NCBI RefSeq assembly: GCF_002259485.1
Contig: NZ_NPGA01000018.1
Span: 242,296 to 306,295 of the forward strand
DNA from: Rhodococcus sp. 14-1411-2a
GTDB lineage: Bacteria; Actinomycetota; Actinomycetes; Mycobacteriales; Mycobacteriaceae
Length of the DNA: 64,000 nt
Reading direction: 5' to 3'
This document shows, piece by piece, positions 51,601 to 61,131 of the stretch (its first letter is position 1; every line of letters starts with the position of its first letter). The notes under the pieces were generated by a model, which had not been told where the DNA came from, searched no databases, and saw only the letters and a program-made list of their open reading frames with translations. The translations under genes were made by a program, and so were the position numbers.

Positions 51601-52575
51601 ATGACCGTGGCCTCGGAACAGAAGGACGACTTCGTCGAGCAGTTCGATCCCTTTCGCCGTGAGTTGCTCGCACACTGCTATCGCATGAGCGGGTCGATCC
51701 ACGACGCCGAGGACCTGTTGCAGGAGACGTACATTCGCGCGTGGCGGGGGTACGCCAAGTACGAGGGCCGATCGTCCCTGCGCACATGGCTGTACCGAAT
51801 CGCAACCAATACCTGCCTCACCGCTCTCGACGGCCGGGCGAAGCGTCCTTTGCCGACGGGTCTGGGCGCACCGAGTTCAGGTCCCACCGACGAACTGGTG
51901 CAGAACAACGAGATTCCGTGGCTCGAGCCGATCGCCGATTGCGAACTTGCGGATGCGAGCGATCCCGCCTCGATCGTGGTGGCGAAAGAATCCGTACGGC
52001 TCGCCTTCGTCGCCTCGCTGCAACATCTGTCGTCTCGGCAACGCGCGGTGCTGCTGATGCGCGAAGTGTTGCAGTGGAAAGCGTCGGAGGTTGCCGAAGC
52101 TCTCGCCACGACGACGACCGCAGTCAACAGCCTCCTGCAGCGAGCACGGGAGCGTCTCGACGAGATCGCGCCCGAGCTCGACAACGTCGAGCCCATCGAA
52201 TCCGCGGAACTACAGAAACTTCTCACCCAGTACGTGGAGTGTTTCGAGAGCTACGACATCGATCGACTGGTCACGCTGTTCACCTCGGACGCAGTATGGG
52301 AAATGCCGCCGTTCGTCGGGTGGTATCAGGGTGGCGAGACGATCGGATCTCTTATCCGGAACAACTGCCCCGCAAACGGAGCAGGCGATATGCGGATGGT
52401 GGCCACCTCCGCCAACGGTCAACCTGCGTACGGGCTGTACATGCTGGCAGAGGACGATGTGCACCGGGCCTTTCAGCTGCATGTTCTCGATGTCGATGCC
52501 AGAGGGGTCGGGCACGTGGCCTGCTTCTTCGATCTGACTCTGTTCGATCGATTCGGCTTGCCCGACCGCCTCTAG
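51601..52575 (+). CDS. ECF sigma factor with SnoaL-like C-terminal domain (SigG/SigJ type)
   Basis: 324 residues from ATG 51601. Sigma region 2 is FDPFRRELLAHCYRMSGSIHDAEDLLQETYIRAWRG (in outline, residues 14-49). Region 4 includes LQHLSSRQRAVLLMREVLQWKASEVAEAL. From about residue 205, ELQKLLTQYVECFESYDIDRLVTLFTSDAVWEMPPF starts a SnoaL_2 domain, as in SigG- and SigJ-like ECFs regulated by their own C-terminus. No anti-sigma factor is beside it; a convergent VOC gene follows 15 bases after its stop. Confidence 0.88.
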   Translation: MTVASEQKDDFVEQFDPFRRELLAHCYRMSGSIHDAEDLLQETYIRAWRGYAKYEGRSSLRTWLYRIATNTCLTALDGRAKRPLPTGLGAPSSGPTDELVQNNEIPWLEPIADCELADASDPASIVVAKESVRLAFVASLQHLSSRQRAVLLMREVLQWKASEVAEALATTTTAVNSLLQRARERLDEIAPELDNVEPIESAELQKLLTQYVECFESYDIDRLVTLFTSDAVWEMPPFVGWYQGGETIGSLIRNNCPANGAGDMRMVATSANGQPAYGLYMLAEDDVHRAFQLHVLDVDARGVGHVACFFDLTLFDRFGLPDRL

Positions 52576-52589
52576 GGCGACAAGATAGG

Positions 52590-52997
52590 TCAGCCGTGCG
52601 GCACGGCCGACGGATCCATCCACATCACTTCCCACACGTGATTGTCGAGATCTCGGAACGCCCGGCCGTACATGAACCCGTGATCCTGGGGTTCCATCCA
52701 CTTCGATCCACCCGCGGCGATCGCCGCGTCGGTGAGCGAATCGACCTCCTCGCGACTGTCGGCAGAGACGCACATCAGCACCTCCCGGGCCGAGCCCGTG
52801 TCGCAGATCGAGTCCGAGATGAAGTCCTCGAACCGAGAGGTGGACAGGAACATCACGGTTGCCTGGTCGCTGACGACCATCGAGGCACAGTTCTCGTCGC
52901 TGAACACATCGTTGAACTCGAATCCGAGACCCTCGAAGAATGCGCGGGTGGCGACGACGTCGCGGACGGGCATGTTGGCGAACAACAAACGGGACAT
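52590..52997 (-). CDS. VOC-family protein
   Basis: 135 residues from ATG 52997; an open frame to 53087 lacks homology. LLFANMPVRDVVATRAFFEGLGFEFNDVF (in outline), a central MVVSDQATVMFL and FMYGRAFRDLDNHVWEVMWMDP at the C-terminus match the glyoxalase/bleomycin-resistance fold. Likely metal ligands are His and Glu in the last segment. It is convergent with the ECF sigma gene, so it may be an associated stress gene. Confidence 0.82.
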   Translation of the reverse strand: MSRLLFANMPVRDVVATRAFFEGLGFEFNDVFSDENCASMVVSDQATVMFLSTSRFEDFISDSICDTGSAREVLMCVSADSREEVDSLTDAAIAAGGSKWMEPQDHGFMYGRAFRDLDNHVWEVMWMDPSAVPHG

Positions 52998-53174
52998 GGA
53001 TACACACCTTTTCCGGAAGAACTTGCTGCTTCGGACCGTCGAACAACGGTCTTGCTCGTACTGACAGCGGTCGATCCGAAAAGTCATCGGGTTGTGGATG
53101 TGCCGACACGACGCGACCCCGCCGAGCGGGTGCTCGACGGGGTCGCGGACTGCGAAGCTGAAGGGGGCGTGTAG

Positions 53175-53444
53175 TTATCGCGTGATCTGCGCGAGGCGTG
53201 ACAGCATGCGCGTGAAGACGTGGCCGTCGTTGCCGAGGTCTGCGTAGGGGTCGGCTGCCTGGTCCGACTCGGTGGCGCCGGACGTTGCCGCAGCAAGCGT
53301 GCGCGCCAGGCGGGTACGACGCTCGATGGCGTCGAGGATGGTGCCGTCGAGCATTGAAACTTCGTCGAAGAGCTGGTCGACGTCAGCTGTCGCGATGTCG
53401 GCACTGTCGGTGCCAATTGCGAGCGAATCGATCTGAACAGTCAC
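53175..53444 (-). CDS. Chorismate-mutase-like (AroQ-fold) small protein
   Basis: 89 residues from GTG 53444, with AAGGAG six bases upstream; the open frame upstream is not supported. The helical core VDQLFDEVSMLDGTILDAIERRTRLARTLAAA and the closing YADLGNDGHVFTRMLSRLAQI (both in outline) resemble the small secreted-type-free chorismate mutase of mycobacteria (which ends YSELGPDGKDLAILLLRLG). Catalytic Arg/Lys spacing cannot be confirmed by eye, so a non-enzymatic relative is possible. It stands alone next to a 269-base gap. Confidence 0.6.
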   Translation of the reverse strand: MTVQIDSLAIGTDSADIATADVDQLFDEVSMLDGTILDAIERRTRLARTLAAATSGATESDQAADPYADLGNDGHVFTRMLSRLAQITR

Positions 53445-53713
53445 ATCGTCTCCTTTTGTTCGCGTCCTGAGGTGTGAGTCGTTCGGTCGGCCGGAACCGT
53501 TACAGCTCGACCCGTGTAAAAACGATGTTTCGTCGCCCAGACCAAGATGCCCACTGGGCGGGCCTGGGCCAACCTCTTCGGGGTGTGATGCTGCATACAG
53601 TCCGGTCGGTTCCCCGACCTGCGGGTTCTCGAGGGGTGAAGGCTCGAAGGATTCTTCTCGTGTTGTTCGGGTACCTACGGAAGCGAACGACGGCAACTTT
53701 CGAGGAGTGAACG

Positions 53714-54895
53714 ATGCGTTACGACTACCTGATCATCGGCGGGGGAATGGTTGCGGACAGCGCTGCTCGCGGAATCCGCGAGCAGGACGCGTCAGGCTCC
53801 ATCGGCATACTCGGCGCAGACCCCGACGCGCCGTACACCCGCCCGGCGCTGTCGAAGAAGCTGTGGACCGATCCGGATTTCGGCCGCGATCAGGTCTCGC
53901 TGGACACGGCCTCCGACACCGGTGCGGAGGTGCACACCGGAACTCGAGTCGCCTCGGTGGACCGCTCGAACTCGTCGGTCACCACCGAATCCGGAGAACG
54001 CCACGAGTACGGCAAACTCCTCCTGGCAACGGGTGCAACGCCGACCCGGATCGAACTGCCTCCCAGCCCCCGCGTGGTGTACTTCCGCACTTTCGCCGAC
54101 TACCGAGCGCTGCGCGAGCTCACGAAGACCGCCGATCACATCGCTGTGGTCGGGGGCGGATACATCGGCACCGAAATTGCAGCTGCGTTGTCTCTTCAGG
54201 ATGTGAAGGTCACACTGGTCACCTCGGATGCCGTACTCGGAGGACACATGTTTCCGCCGACCCTGGCTGCCGGCTTCGACAAGGGTTTCGCCGGCCACGG
54301 CGTCACTGTGCGCCGGGGAACGAAGGTCGTGTCAGGGGCCGAGGCGTCGGCGCGCGTGCAACTTCAACTCGACGACGGTTCGACCGTGGAGGCGGACGGA
54401 GTCGTGTTCGGACTCGGTGTGCGACCCGAAACAGAGCTGGCCGAATCTGCGGGGCTGGCAGTCGACGACGGAGTGATCGTCGACGAGTTCCTCCGGACCG
54501 AGGACGAACACGTCTACGCCGCAGGTGATGTGGCGAACTACCCCGACGCCGTTCTCGGTCGCCGACGCATCGAGCATGTCGACAACGCGACCGAAATGGG
54601 CAAGGCCGCAGGACGCAATATGGCCGGTGCCGCAGATCCCCACACGTACACCCCGTACTTCTATTCCGACGTGTACGACGACGGATATCAGGCGATCGGC
54701 ACGGTGTCCACGACGCTGAATGTCATCGAGGACTGGAAGACGGTCGGCAAGGAAGGCGTCGTGTACTACCTCGACGACGACGCCGTCGTCCAGGGCGTCC
54801 TGATGTGGAACGTCTGGGAGGGGCTCGACGTGGCGCGCACGTTGCTGGCCGAGAAGAAGCCGCAGACCGAACAATCGCTGAGCGGACGAATCTGA
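53714..54895 (+). CDS. FAD-dependent ferredoxin-reductase-like oxidoreductase
   Basis: 393 residues from ATG 53714. FAD site YDYLIIGGGMVADSAARGI (residues 3-21), NAD(P) site IAVVGGGYIGTEIAAAL (about 145-161) and the ATG/GD motifs LLLATGATPTRI and VYAAGDVANYPD are present. It resembles rubredoxin/putidaredoxin reductases. No ferredoxin or oxygenase gene is adjacent, so the electron acceptor is unknown. Confidence 0.88.
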   Translation: MRYDYLIIGGGMVADSAARGIREQDASGSIGILGADPDAPYTRPALSKKLWTDPDFGRDQVSLDTASDTGAEVHTGTRVASVDRSNSSVTTESGERHEYGKLLLATGATPTRIELPPSPRVVYFRTFADYRALRELTKTADHIAVVGGGYIGTEIAAALSLQDVKVTLVTSDAVLGGHMFPPTLAAGFDKGFAGHGVTVRRGTKVVSGAEASARVQLQLDDGSTVEADGVVFGLGVRPETELAESAGLAVDDGVIVDEFLRTEDEHVYAAGDVANYPDAVLGRRRIEHVDNATEMGKAAGRNMAGAADPHTYTPYFYSDVYDDGYQAIGTVSTTLNVIEDWKTVGKEGVVYYLDDDAVVQGVLMWNVWEGLDVARTLLAEKKPQTEQSLSGRI

Positions 54896-54956
54896 ACTTC
54901 TGGAACACTCGAAGGTGAGCGGACCAGCGACGGTTGGACGTGACCTAGGAGAGATG

Positions 54957-56066
54957 ATGTCCGAGTTCGATGGCAGTGGGTCGGCCGAGCAGCGTGCCCG
55001 ATTCGACGACGAGGTTCACAGCCGCTGCGCCCGCTGCCGGTTGCCCGGACATTCCGAACCGTTGTCCGACGTGGCCGCGGTCGCCATCGCGGCCGGGCGC
55101 GTGGACGAGGCCACCCGAGCTGTTCTCATCAATCGATGGCATGCGGGACGCTCGCTGCCGTCGATCGGGGGATTCGGCGCGCTCCGCAATCTGGTGGACG
55201 AACGCGATCGGTGGCTCGCCAAGGACACGACAAGCAAGCCCGGATCGGCTCTGGTGTACAAACTTCGAGCTGCCGAGTTGAGCAAACGCGTCCATCACCA
55301 CCGCACCACCGTGGTGATGTCCAATCGGCACTACGCCACCGGAGTACGCGCGGCGCGAAAAGAGCGCCGAGAAGGTGTGCACCTCGATCTGGACCAACGG
55401 GATGCGATTTTCGATGCGTTGACGAGGACGCCTGCGCCGGAGAAGTTCGGCCCGATTGCCGAGCGAGGTCTGTCTCTGGTGGACTCGGCCACGGATCGGG
55501 TCAGCACGCTGGCGCGCAAAACTCCGGTGGCCGACAGGGTCGAGTGGGCCACAGGACTGGTGGATCAGTTCGTGGATCGAAAAGACGACCGCTTCGTCGA
55601 TCGCTACGACACTCTGTTGTTCCTCGCGGGCACTTCGTTCGACCGGGTGCGTCGGTCGCCGGCATGGCAGTCGACGTATTTCGAGATCCAACGCAATCAG
55701 TTGGACCTGTTCGTCGAACTCACCGAAATCGCGGTCGATGCCGCGTCGCTGCGCACGGTAGCGACCGAGCTGAATCGGATCGGTGAGACGATGGTCGACG
55801 AAGAGACCGCAGCGCAGGTCGAATCCCGGCGTGGCGCACTGGAAGTGGTGTGGAGGCAGTTGACCGGACGGGTGGCCGCGCTGGTTCGACTCGCGAATGT
55901 GGTCGAGTCGTCGGAGACCGAGGCGCGCACGTCCGACGCGATGGCCCGCGCGCACAGCTTGGACGATCGGATCGATGACCTCGTCGGGCGGTCGGGAAGC
56001 CGGGAAATGTCCGCCGAGAACACACATTTCGTCGGTGATCAAGTGCGGACGCAGTGGCGCGACTGA
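54957..56066 (+). CDS. Hypothetical helical protein with an N-terminal CxxC
   Basis: 369 residues from ATG 54957 (GGAG six bases upstream); an in-frame GTG at 54915 would add 14 residues. CARCRLPGH (about residues 23-31) could bind zinc with another Cys/His. The rest is basic and mainly helical with many Arg/Asp residues (RAARKERREGVHLDLDQRD, FVDRKDDRFVDRYDTLLFLAG). No family recognised. Its stop codon lies inside a large hairpin. Confidence 0.55.
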   Translation: MSEFDGSGSAEQRARFDDEVHSRCARCRLPGHSEPLSDVAAVAIAAGRVDEATRAVLINRWHAGRSLPSIGGFGALRNLVDERDRWLAKDTTSKPGSALVYKLRAAELSKRVHHHRTTVVMSNRHYATGVRAARKERREGVHLDLDQRDAIFDALTRTPAPEKFGPIAERGLSLVDSATDRVSTLARKTPVADRVEWATGLVDQFVDRKDDRFVDRYDTLLFLAGTSFDRVRRSPAWQSTYFEIQRNQLDLFVELTEIAVDAASLRTVATELNRIGETMVDEETAAQVESRRGALEVVWRQLTGRVAALVRLANVVESSETEARTSDAMARAHSLDDRIDDLVGRSGSREMSAENTHFVGDQVRTQWRD

Positions 56067-56096
56067 GTGCCGCCGAGGGCACACAGTCGCGCCACT
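56053..56096. terminator. Strong bidirectional terminator hairpin overlapping the stop codon
   Basis: AGTGGCGCGACTG (56053-56065) pairs perfectly with 56084-56096. The interior 56067-56071/56078-56082 forms five more pairs. It separates the hypothetical gene from the convergent GntP operon. Confidence 0.8.
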
Positions 56097-56100
56097 GGCT

Positions 56101-57543
56101 CTAGGCGATGATTGCGAACAGAATTCCCGCGACGGCGAAGCTGACCACGGACAGAATCGTCTCGAGGACCGTCCACGTTTGCAGCGTCTGCTTGACGGTC
56201 AGATTGAAGAATTTCGCGATGATCCAGAAGCCGCCGTCGTTGACGTGGCTGGCGATGATCGAGCCCGCTGCGATCGACATGGCGATCAGCGCGACGGCCG
56301 GAGCCGAGTAGTCCTGGGCTGCGACCAGGGGCCCGACTATGCCGCCGGTCGTCACGATGGCCACGGTTGCCGAGCCCTGCGCCACGCGCAGCGCACAGCT
56401 GATGATGTACGCCAACACGATGATGGGAAGACCTGCGGCCGCCATGGTGTCGGCCAACGCGGTGCCGATGCCCGTGGCCGAGATGACTTTCCCGAAAAAT
56501 GCGCCCGCTCCGACGACGAGTAGCAACATGCCCACCGGGCGAAGTGACTCACCGGTGAGCTTGCTGAGTTCCTGGACCGTGGATCCACGTCGAATGCCCA
56601 GAACGTAGAACGCGATCAGTACTGCGATGAGCAGCGCGACGGCGGGCGTACCGAAGAACGTGAGCACCTCGAGTAGGTTGCCGGGATCGAGCAGAATGCT
56701 GCCGAACGTGGCACCGAGGATCAGGACCAGCGGAACGGCTATGATCGCTCCGATCGTGCCCACCGACGGTGGCGTCGTGACGACCGGGCGCTTGGTCGCG
56801 ACCGTGCCCGCTCCTCCACCCTCGGTGGTGCTCGCATCGTTTCCGTCGTTGATGAAGTCCTCGGGGACGTCGACGATGATGCGTTTGCCGATCCAGTTAC
56901 CCCACACCAGGCCGGCGGCGATGAATCCTGGTATTCCGCAGATGAATCCGAACAGGATGAGCCACCCCAGGTTCACCTCGAGCAGACCACCGAGGGCGAC
57001 CGGTCCCGGGTGCGGTGGCAAGAAGGCGTGCGTCATGGACAACCCTGCCAGCATCGGCAGCGCATAGAGCACCAACGACTTTCCGCCTTGGCGCGCCGCC
57101 ACGTACACCAGCGGTGCCAATACGAAGATGCCGATGTCGAAGAACACCGGAATGCCGAAGATCAAGCCCAGCAGTCCCATTGCGATGGGTGCTCCGCGTT
57201 CCCCGAAGACGCCCAGTAGCTTGGCGGTCAGTGCCTGCGCGCCACCGGACTTTTCGAGAATCGCGCCGAGGACCGTGCCCAGTCCGATGATCACTGCGAT
57301 GTGCCCGAGGATGCCCCCGAATCCGGTTTCGAGAAGCGATTCGTTGCTCTTGATGGCGGTGCCGACTATCTCGTTGACGGGCAAGCCGGCAGCCAGAGCC
57401 AAGCCGAGGCCGACGATGAGAAGTGCGATGAACGGTTCGAGCTTGACCTTGATGATGACGATGAGCAGTACCGCAATTGCAATGCCGCACAATACGAGTA
57501 GGCCTGGCGTTGAGGTTCGCAGCCAGTCGACGACAGAATTCAT
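56101..57543 (-). CDS. GntP-family gluconate/sugar-acid:H+ symporter
   Basis: 480 residues from ATG 57543, with GGAAGG upstream. About twelve hydrophobic helices are visible; GLGLALAAGLPVNEIV, GFGGILGHIAVIIGLGTVLGAILE and MTHAFLPPHPGPVALGGLLEVN (in outline) are hallmarks of GntP/IdnT permeases. It should import gluconate or a related aldonate. Its start overlaps the KDPG aldolase stop by four bases, so it is last in the four-gene operon of D-aldonate catabolism genes on the minus strand. Confidence 0.93.
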   Translation of the reverse strand: MNSVVDWLRTSTPGLLVLCGIAIAVLLIVIIKVKLEPFIALLIVGLGLALAAGLPVNEIVGTAIKSNESLLETGFGGILGHIAVIIGLGTVLGAILEKSGGAQALTAKLLGVFGERGAPIAMGLLGLIFGIPVFFDIGIFVLAPLVYVAARQGGKSLVLYALPMLAGLSMTHAFLPPHPGPVALGGLLEVNLGWLILFGFICGIPGFIAAGLVWGNWIGKRIIVDVPEDFINDGNDASTTEGGGAGTVATKRPVVTTPPSVGTIGAIIAVPLVLILGATFGSILLDPGNLLEVLTFFGTPAVALLIAVLIAFYVLGIRRGSTVQELSKLTGESLRPVGMLLLVVGAGAFFGKVISATGIGTALADTMAAAGLPIIVLAYIISCALRVAQGSATVAIVTTGGIVGPLVAAQDYSAPAVALIAMSIAAGSIIASHVNDGGFWIIAKFFNLTVKQTLQTWTVLETILSVVSFAVAGILFAIIA

Positions 57544-58178
57544 GACGAGCCTTCCTTGATGTCTGCATTGATAGCCGCCACGAACGCCTGTGCTCGCACG
57601 GTGATGTCGCCCCACTGGCCGGCCGCAACCGACGCCGGTGGAACCACATCGGTGCCTGCGGTCACTGCGACGGCACCGGATGTCAGGAACTGAGCGGCGT
57701 TTCCTGCGTTGACCCCGCCGGACGGAACGAGTTTCGCGTCGGGGAAGGGGCCGAGCAGATCCTTGAAATACGCGGGCCCGACGGCCCGAGCCGGAAATAT
57801 CTTCACGGCATCCGCTCCGAGATCGAGGGCAGTCATCACCTCCGACGGGCTGAGCGCGCCCATCATCAGCGGGATCCCGGCGTCGGTCACGATCGTGGCA
57901 ACGTCGGGCCGCAGCCCGGGGGTAACCACGAAGCAGGCTCCCGCGTCGATCGCCGACCGTGCTTGATCGGCGGTCAGGACGGTGCCGGCACCGACGACCG
58001 CACCCGCGTTCGATGCCGCGCGGAGCAGTGCCAGCACGCCGGGCGTGGTGAAGGTCAATTCGAGGGCCCGAATCCCGCCGCGCGAGAGCGCATTCGCCAA
58101 CGCCGCAGGATCGGAGATGTGCGGCGCACGGACCACCGACAGTGCGCGGTCCTCCAGAATGGTGGTCAGTGCATTCAC
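57540..58178 (-). CDS. eda: KDPG/KHG aldolase
   Basis: 212 residues from GTG 58178. Class I aldolase motifs are ALELTFTTPG (Glu40), AGTVLTADQA, FVVTPGLRPDV and DAVKIFPARAVGP (Schiff-base Lys near 126). It splits 2-keto-3-deoxy-6-phosphogluconate to pyruvate and glyceraldehyde 3-phosphate. Together with the KDG kinase encoded on the other strand it completes an Entner-Doudoroff-type branch. Both ends overlap neighbouring genes by four bases. Confidence 0.93.
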   Translation of the reverse strand: MNALTTILEDRALSVVRAPHISDPAALANALSRGGIRALELTFTTPGVLALLRAASNAGAVVGAGTVLTADQARSAIDAGACFVVTPGLRPDVATIVTDAGIPLMMGALSPSEVMTALDLGADAVKIFPARAVGPAYFKDLLGPFPDAKLVPSGGVNAGNAAQFLTSGAVAVTAGTDVVPPASVAAGQWGDITVRAQAFVAAINADIKEGSS

Positions 58179-59788
58179 GATGTCTGCTTTCCAGTGGGAT
58201 TTATCCGCAGGGCACGGCCTGCCAGAGAGTGCGTGGGGCGGCGATCGTCGATAGCGAAGGCACCGTTGACCATCACGTGGCTGATGCCGTCGGCCTGTTG
58301 TTTCGGATTCTCGAACGTGGCGGTATCGCGTACGGTTGCCGGGTCGAACAGGACGAGGTCGGCTGCGTGCCCTTCGGCGATCGTGCCGCGGGCGCGCAGG
58401 CGGAGGCGCGCAGCGGGACGACCGGTCAGGTGATTGATGCAGTCCTCGAGCGAGAGCAACTGCTCGTCCCGAACGTAGTGACCCAGGTAGCGGGGGAACG
58501 TTCCCCAGGCGCGGGGGTGGGGTTTCTCGCCGACAAGGATCGCGTCGCTGCCGCCCATATGACGTGGATGCGCCATGATCTCGCGCACGTTCTCCTCGTG
58601 TCCGACATGCTGCAGGATGGTGGTGGCCAGCGCGTCTCGGCGAAGGAAGTCGAAGAACACGTCCACGGGTGATCGACCCGCCTCGGCCGCGATATCGGAC
58701 ATCGTGCGCCCGACGTAGCGATCGAGCTCCGGATTCGCCACTCCGCTGAGCTGGATGGTCTCCCATTCGACGGTAACGCCGTGGCAGCCGTCGGACCCGT
58801 CGACGTCGACATCCTGTGCGATGCGTCGGCGCATGTCCGGATCGGCGAGGCGTTCGAGCGCGCGGTCCGGGCCACCCGACATCGCCCAACTCGGTAGCAG
58901 CGCAGACAAAGTGGTGGCTCCGGGCAGATACGGATACGTGTCGAGGGTGACGTCACATCCGTCCGCGATCGCAGAATCGACGCGGTCCAAGAACTCTCGT
59001 GCCCTGCCCCGATTGACGCCGAAGTTCATCGTCGCGTGAGTCAGATGCAGCGCACATCCCGTCTCCCTGGAGAGATCGAGCATCTCCTGGTATGCGTCGA
59101 GTGCGCCCGCGCCGTACGACCGAGTGTGCGGCGCGTAGAACCCACCGAAGTCGGCGACGACCTCGCACAGCGCGCGTAATTCGCTTGTGTCCGCATACAT
59201 TCCGGGCGTGTACGTCAAACCGCTCGACATTCCGACGGCACCCTCGTGCAGGCCCTGCGCCAACAACTCCTGCATGTGGGCGATCTCGGACGGCGTCGCC
59301 GGTCGCTGATCAGGGCCCACCGCGAGGTACCGCAGTGTTCCCTGGGGAACGAGATAGGCAGCGTTCGGGGTGATCCCCTCGTCGAGGCGAGCGAGGTACT
59401 CGGAAACCGAGCGCCACGAGAAGTCGAGGTCGACGGGATTGCCGTTCCATCCGGCGATCTGACGCCGCACCACATCGAGCGTCGCGTCGTCGATCGGAGC
59501 GTAGGCGATGCCGTCCTGGCCGATGACCTCGGTGGTGACACCCTGACTGATCTTCGGGAAGTGGTCGGGATCGGTCAGTAGACGCAGATCGGAATGGGCA
59601 TGCATGTCGATGAACCCGGGGGACAGGACCTGCCCAGGTGTCGCATCGACGATTCTGTCGGCACCGAGAACGGTGCCGGGTTCGGCGATCGAGGCGATGA
59701 TTCCGTCGCGTACGAGAACGTCACGACGCAGTCGCGGAGACCCGGTGCCGTCGATGACGTCAGCACCTCGAAAGAGGATATCGGACAT
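58175..59788 (-). CDS. N-acyl-D-amino-acid deacylase (D-aminoacylase)-family amidohydrolase
   Basis: 537 residues from ATG 59788; the frame stays open upstream, antisense-free but without homology. The N-terminal beta-sandwich strand ILFRGADVIDGTG is followed by GFIDMHAHSD (His63, His65 metal site), MSSGLTYTPGMYADTSEL, APHTRSYG and LHLTHATMNFG, all typical of D-aminoacylases. These hydrolyse N-acyl groups from D-amino acids; N-acetyl-D-glucosaminate, a D-2-amino acid, fits the neighbourhood. It overlaps the aldolase gene by four bases. Confidence 0.88.
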   Translation of the reverse strand: MSDILFRGADVIDGTGSPRLRRDVLVRDGIIASIAEPGTVLGADRIVDATPGQVLSPGFIDMHAHSDLRLLTDPDHFPKISQGVTTEVIGQDGIAYAPIDDATLDVVRRQIAGWNGNPVDLDFSWRSVSEYLARLDEGITPNAAYLVPQGTLRYLAVGPDQRPATPSEIAHMQELLAQGLHEGAVGMSSGLTYTPGMYADTSELRALCEVVADFGGFYAPHTRSYGAGALDAYQEMLDLSRETGCALHLTHATMNFGVNRGRAREFLDRVDSAIADGCDVTLDTYPYLPGATTLSALLPSWAMSGGPDRALERLADPDMRRRIAQDVDVDGSDGCHGVTVEWETIQLSGVANPELDRYVGRTMSDIAAEAGRSPVDVFFDFLRRDALATTILQHVGHEENVREIMAHPRHMGGSDAILVGEKPHPRAWGTFPRYLGHYVRDEQLLSLEDCINHLTGRPAARLRLRARGTIAEGHAADLVLFDPATVRDTATFENPKQQADGISHVMVNGAFAIDDRRPTHSLAGRALRINPTGKQTS

Positions 59789-59802
59789 GGGGTTTCGACT
59801 CT

Positions 59803-61086
59803 CTAGAAGAATGTGTGCACGAGATCGACGACGCGAGGATCGTCGCTGTCGGCATCGTCGACGACGGGAATGAGACGCCACTTGTCGAAAGCGGTGCACG
59901 GGTGAGACAGCCCCAAGCGCACCACCGATCCCACCGGCAGTGCCCCGCTGTCCTCGGCCGGTAGGCGAAGGAACGCATGCTGATCGTTCAGCGCTGTGAT
60001 GTCGGCACCGGAGGCGAGAGTCTCGGTTCCTCGAACGGATTGGGGGACAGGCAGTCCTTCGTCGAACGGGAAGTCCCGCTTTCCTGCATCGAGCAGCGCG
60101 AGACCGGGCTCCGGCCTTGAGACCGTCCGAGCCCATCCGTGCATCGCCGACATCAATGGCGCGTCGGTGCGGGCGGGAGTGAGTGGTGAGATTTGCGAGT
60201 AGAAGCCGTCGTCGTGCACCACGTAGGCACCCGAGCGCAGCACTACGTCGGTAGGTACTCCCTCTCCGTTGGTGAGAGAGCGCAACCGCTCGACCACGAG
60301 GTCCTGGTAGGCGCTGCCGCCGGCGGTCACGATCGCATGCCCGCCGTACAACCCCTCGGCATCGAGCGCGCGATGGAGGGTGGCCACGTTGTCGAGATAG
60401 GTCCGAACCGCCGCGAGGCCGCTGTCGGTCCGGTCGTGGCTCAGTGCGCCCTCGTAGCCGCCGACCCCGGCCAGAGTCAGCCGCGGCGACGACGCGATCG
60501 CACGTGCCACCGAGATCGCTTCTTCTGTCGTCCGCGCGCCGGTTCGGCCGTGCGGGCCACCGAGTTCGACGACGACCGCGACCGGCCGTTCTCCTTGCGT
60601 CGAGAGGATGCGGTCCATCTCGTGCACCGTTGCGACGCTGTCGGCCCAGCAGTAGAACTCGAATGTCGGGTGCGAATCCAGCTCGGCCGCAATCCACGTC
60701 AACGCAACAGGGTCGATCTCGGCATTGGCAAGAACGATGCGTTCGACCCCGAATGCGCGTGCTGCCTGAACTTGCCATCCGGTTGCGAGGGTGATGGCCC
60801 AGCTTCCTGCGTCGAGCTGCTGCTTCCACAGTTGAGGGGCCATCGACGTCTTCCCGTGGGGTGCGAGCAGCACTCCCGCGCGCGCAGTCCACTCGGCCAT
60901 GACCGAGATGTTCGACGCGATGCGTGCTCGGTCGAGAGTGAGGACGGGCGTCGTGAACTCGGAGAGCCGCGGCGACGTGGCGAGAAAGCTCTCGATGGTG
61001 TGCCCCCATGACCTGGGTGGCAATGCCTTGTACTCGGGTCCGAGCACTCGTCGGCTGAGTGCCTCGACGGCATCGGTGTCGATCAC
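59803..61086 (-). CDS. PLP-dependent D-amino acid dehydratase/deaminase (D-serine dehydratase-like, fold type III)
   Basis: 427 residues from GTG 61086, with GAGGAG upstream. The alanine-racemase-like barrel carries VLLAPHGKTSMAPQLWK with the PLP lysine at about 79, VVVELGGPHGRTGARTTEEA, VTAGGSAYQD, and a C-terminal SHPCTAFDKW (His and Cys for zinc, as in D-serine dehydratases). D-threonine aldolase and D-glucosaminate dehydratase belong to the same fold. In this operon, D-glucosaminate to KDG plus ammonia is the best guess. First gene of the minus-strand operon. Confidence 0.85.
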   Translation of the reverse strand: MIDTDAVEALSRRVLGPEYKALPPRSWGHTIESFLATSPRLSEFTTPVLTLDRARIASNISVMAEWTARAGVLLAPHGKTSMAPQLWKQQLDAGSWAITLATGWQVQAARAFGVERIVLANAEIDPVALTWIAAELDSHPTFEFYCWADSVATVHEMDRILSTQGERPVAVVVELGGPHGRTGARTTEEAISVARAIASSPRLTLAGVGGYEGALSHDRTDSGLAAVRTYLDNVATLHRALDAEGLYGGHAIVTAGGSAYQDLVVERLRSLTNGEGVPTDVVLRSGAYVVHDDGFYSQISPLTPARTDAPLMSAMHGWARTVSRPEPGLALLDAGKRDFPFDEGLPVPQSVRGTETLASGADITALNDQHAFLRLPAEDSGALPVGSVVRLGLSHPCTAFDKWRLIPVVDDADSDDPRVVDLVHTFF

Positions 61087-61131
61087 GATCGTCTCCTCGG
61101 TCTCGGAAAACCCGCAAATGCGTTGCGTATT

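Noticed and set aside
53445..53713. Possible RNA gene in the 269-base gap
   Set aside because: No tRNA-like or stable conserved structure visible; small GC-rich repeats only.
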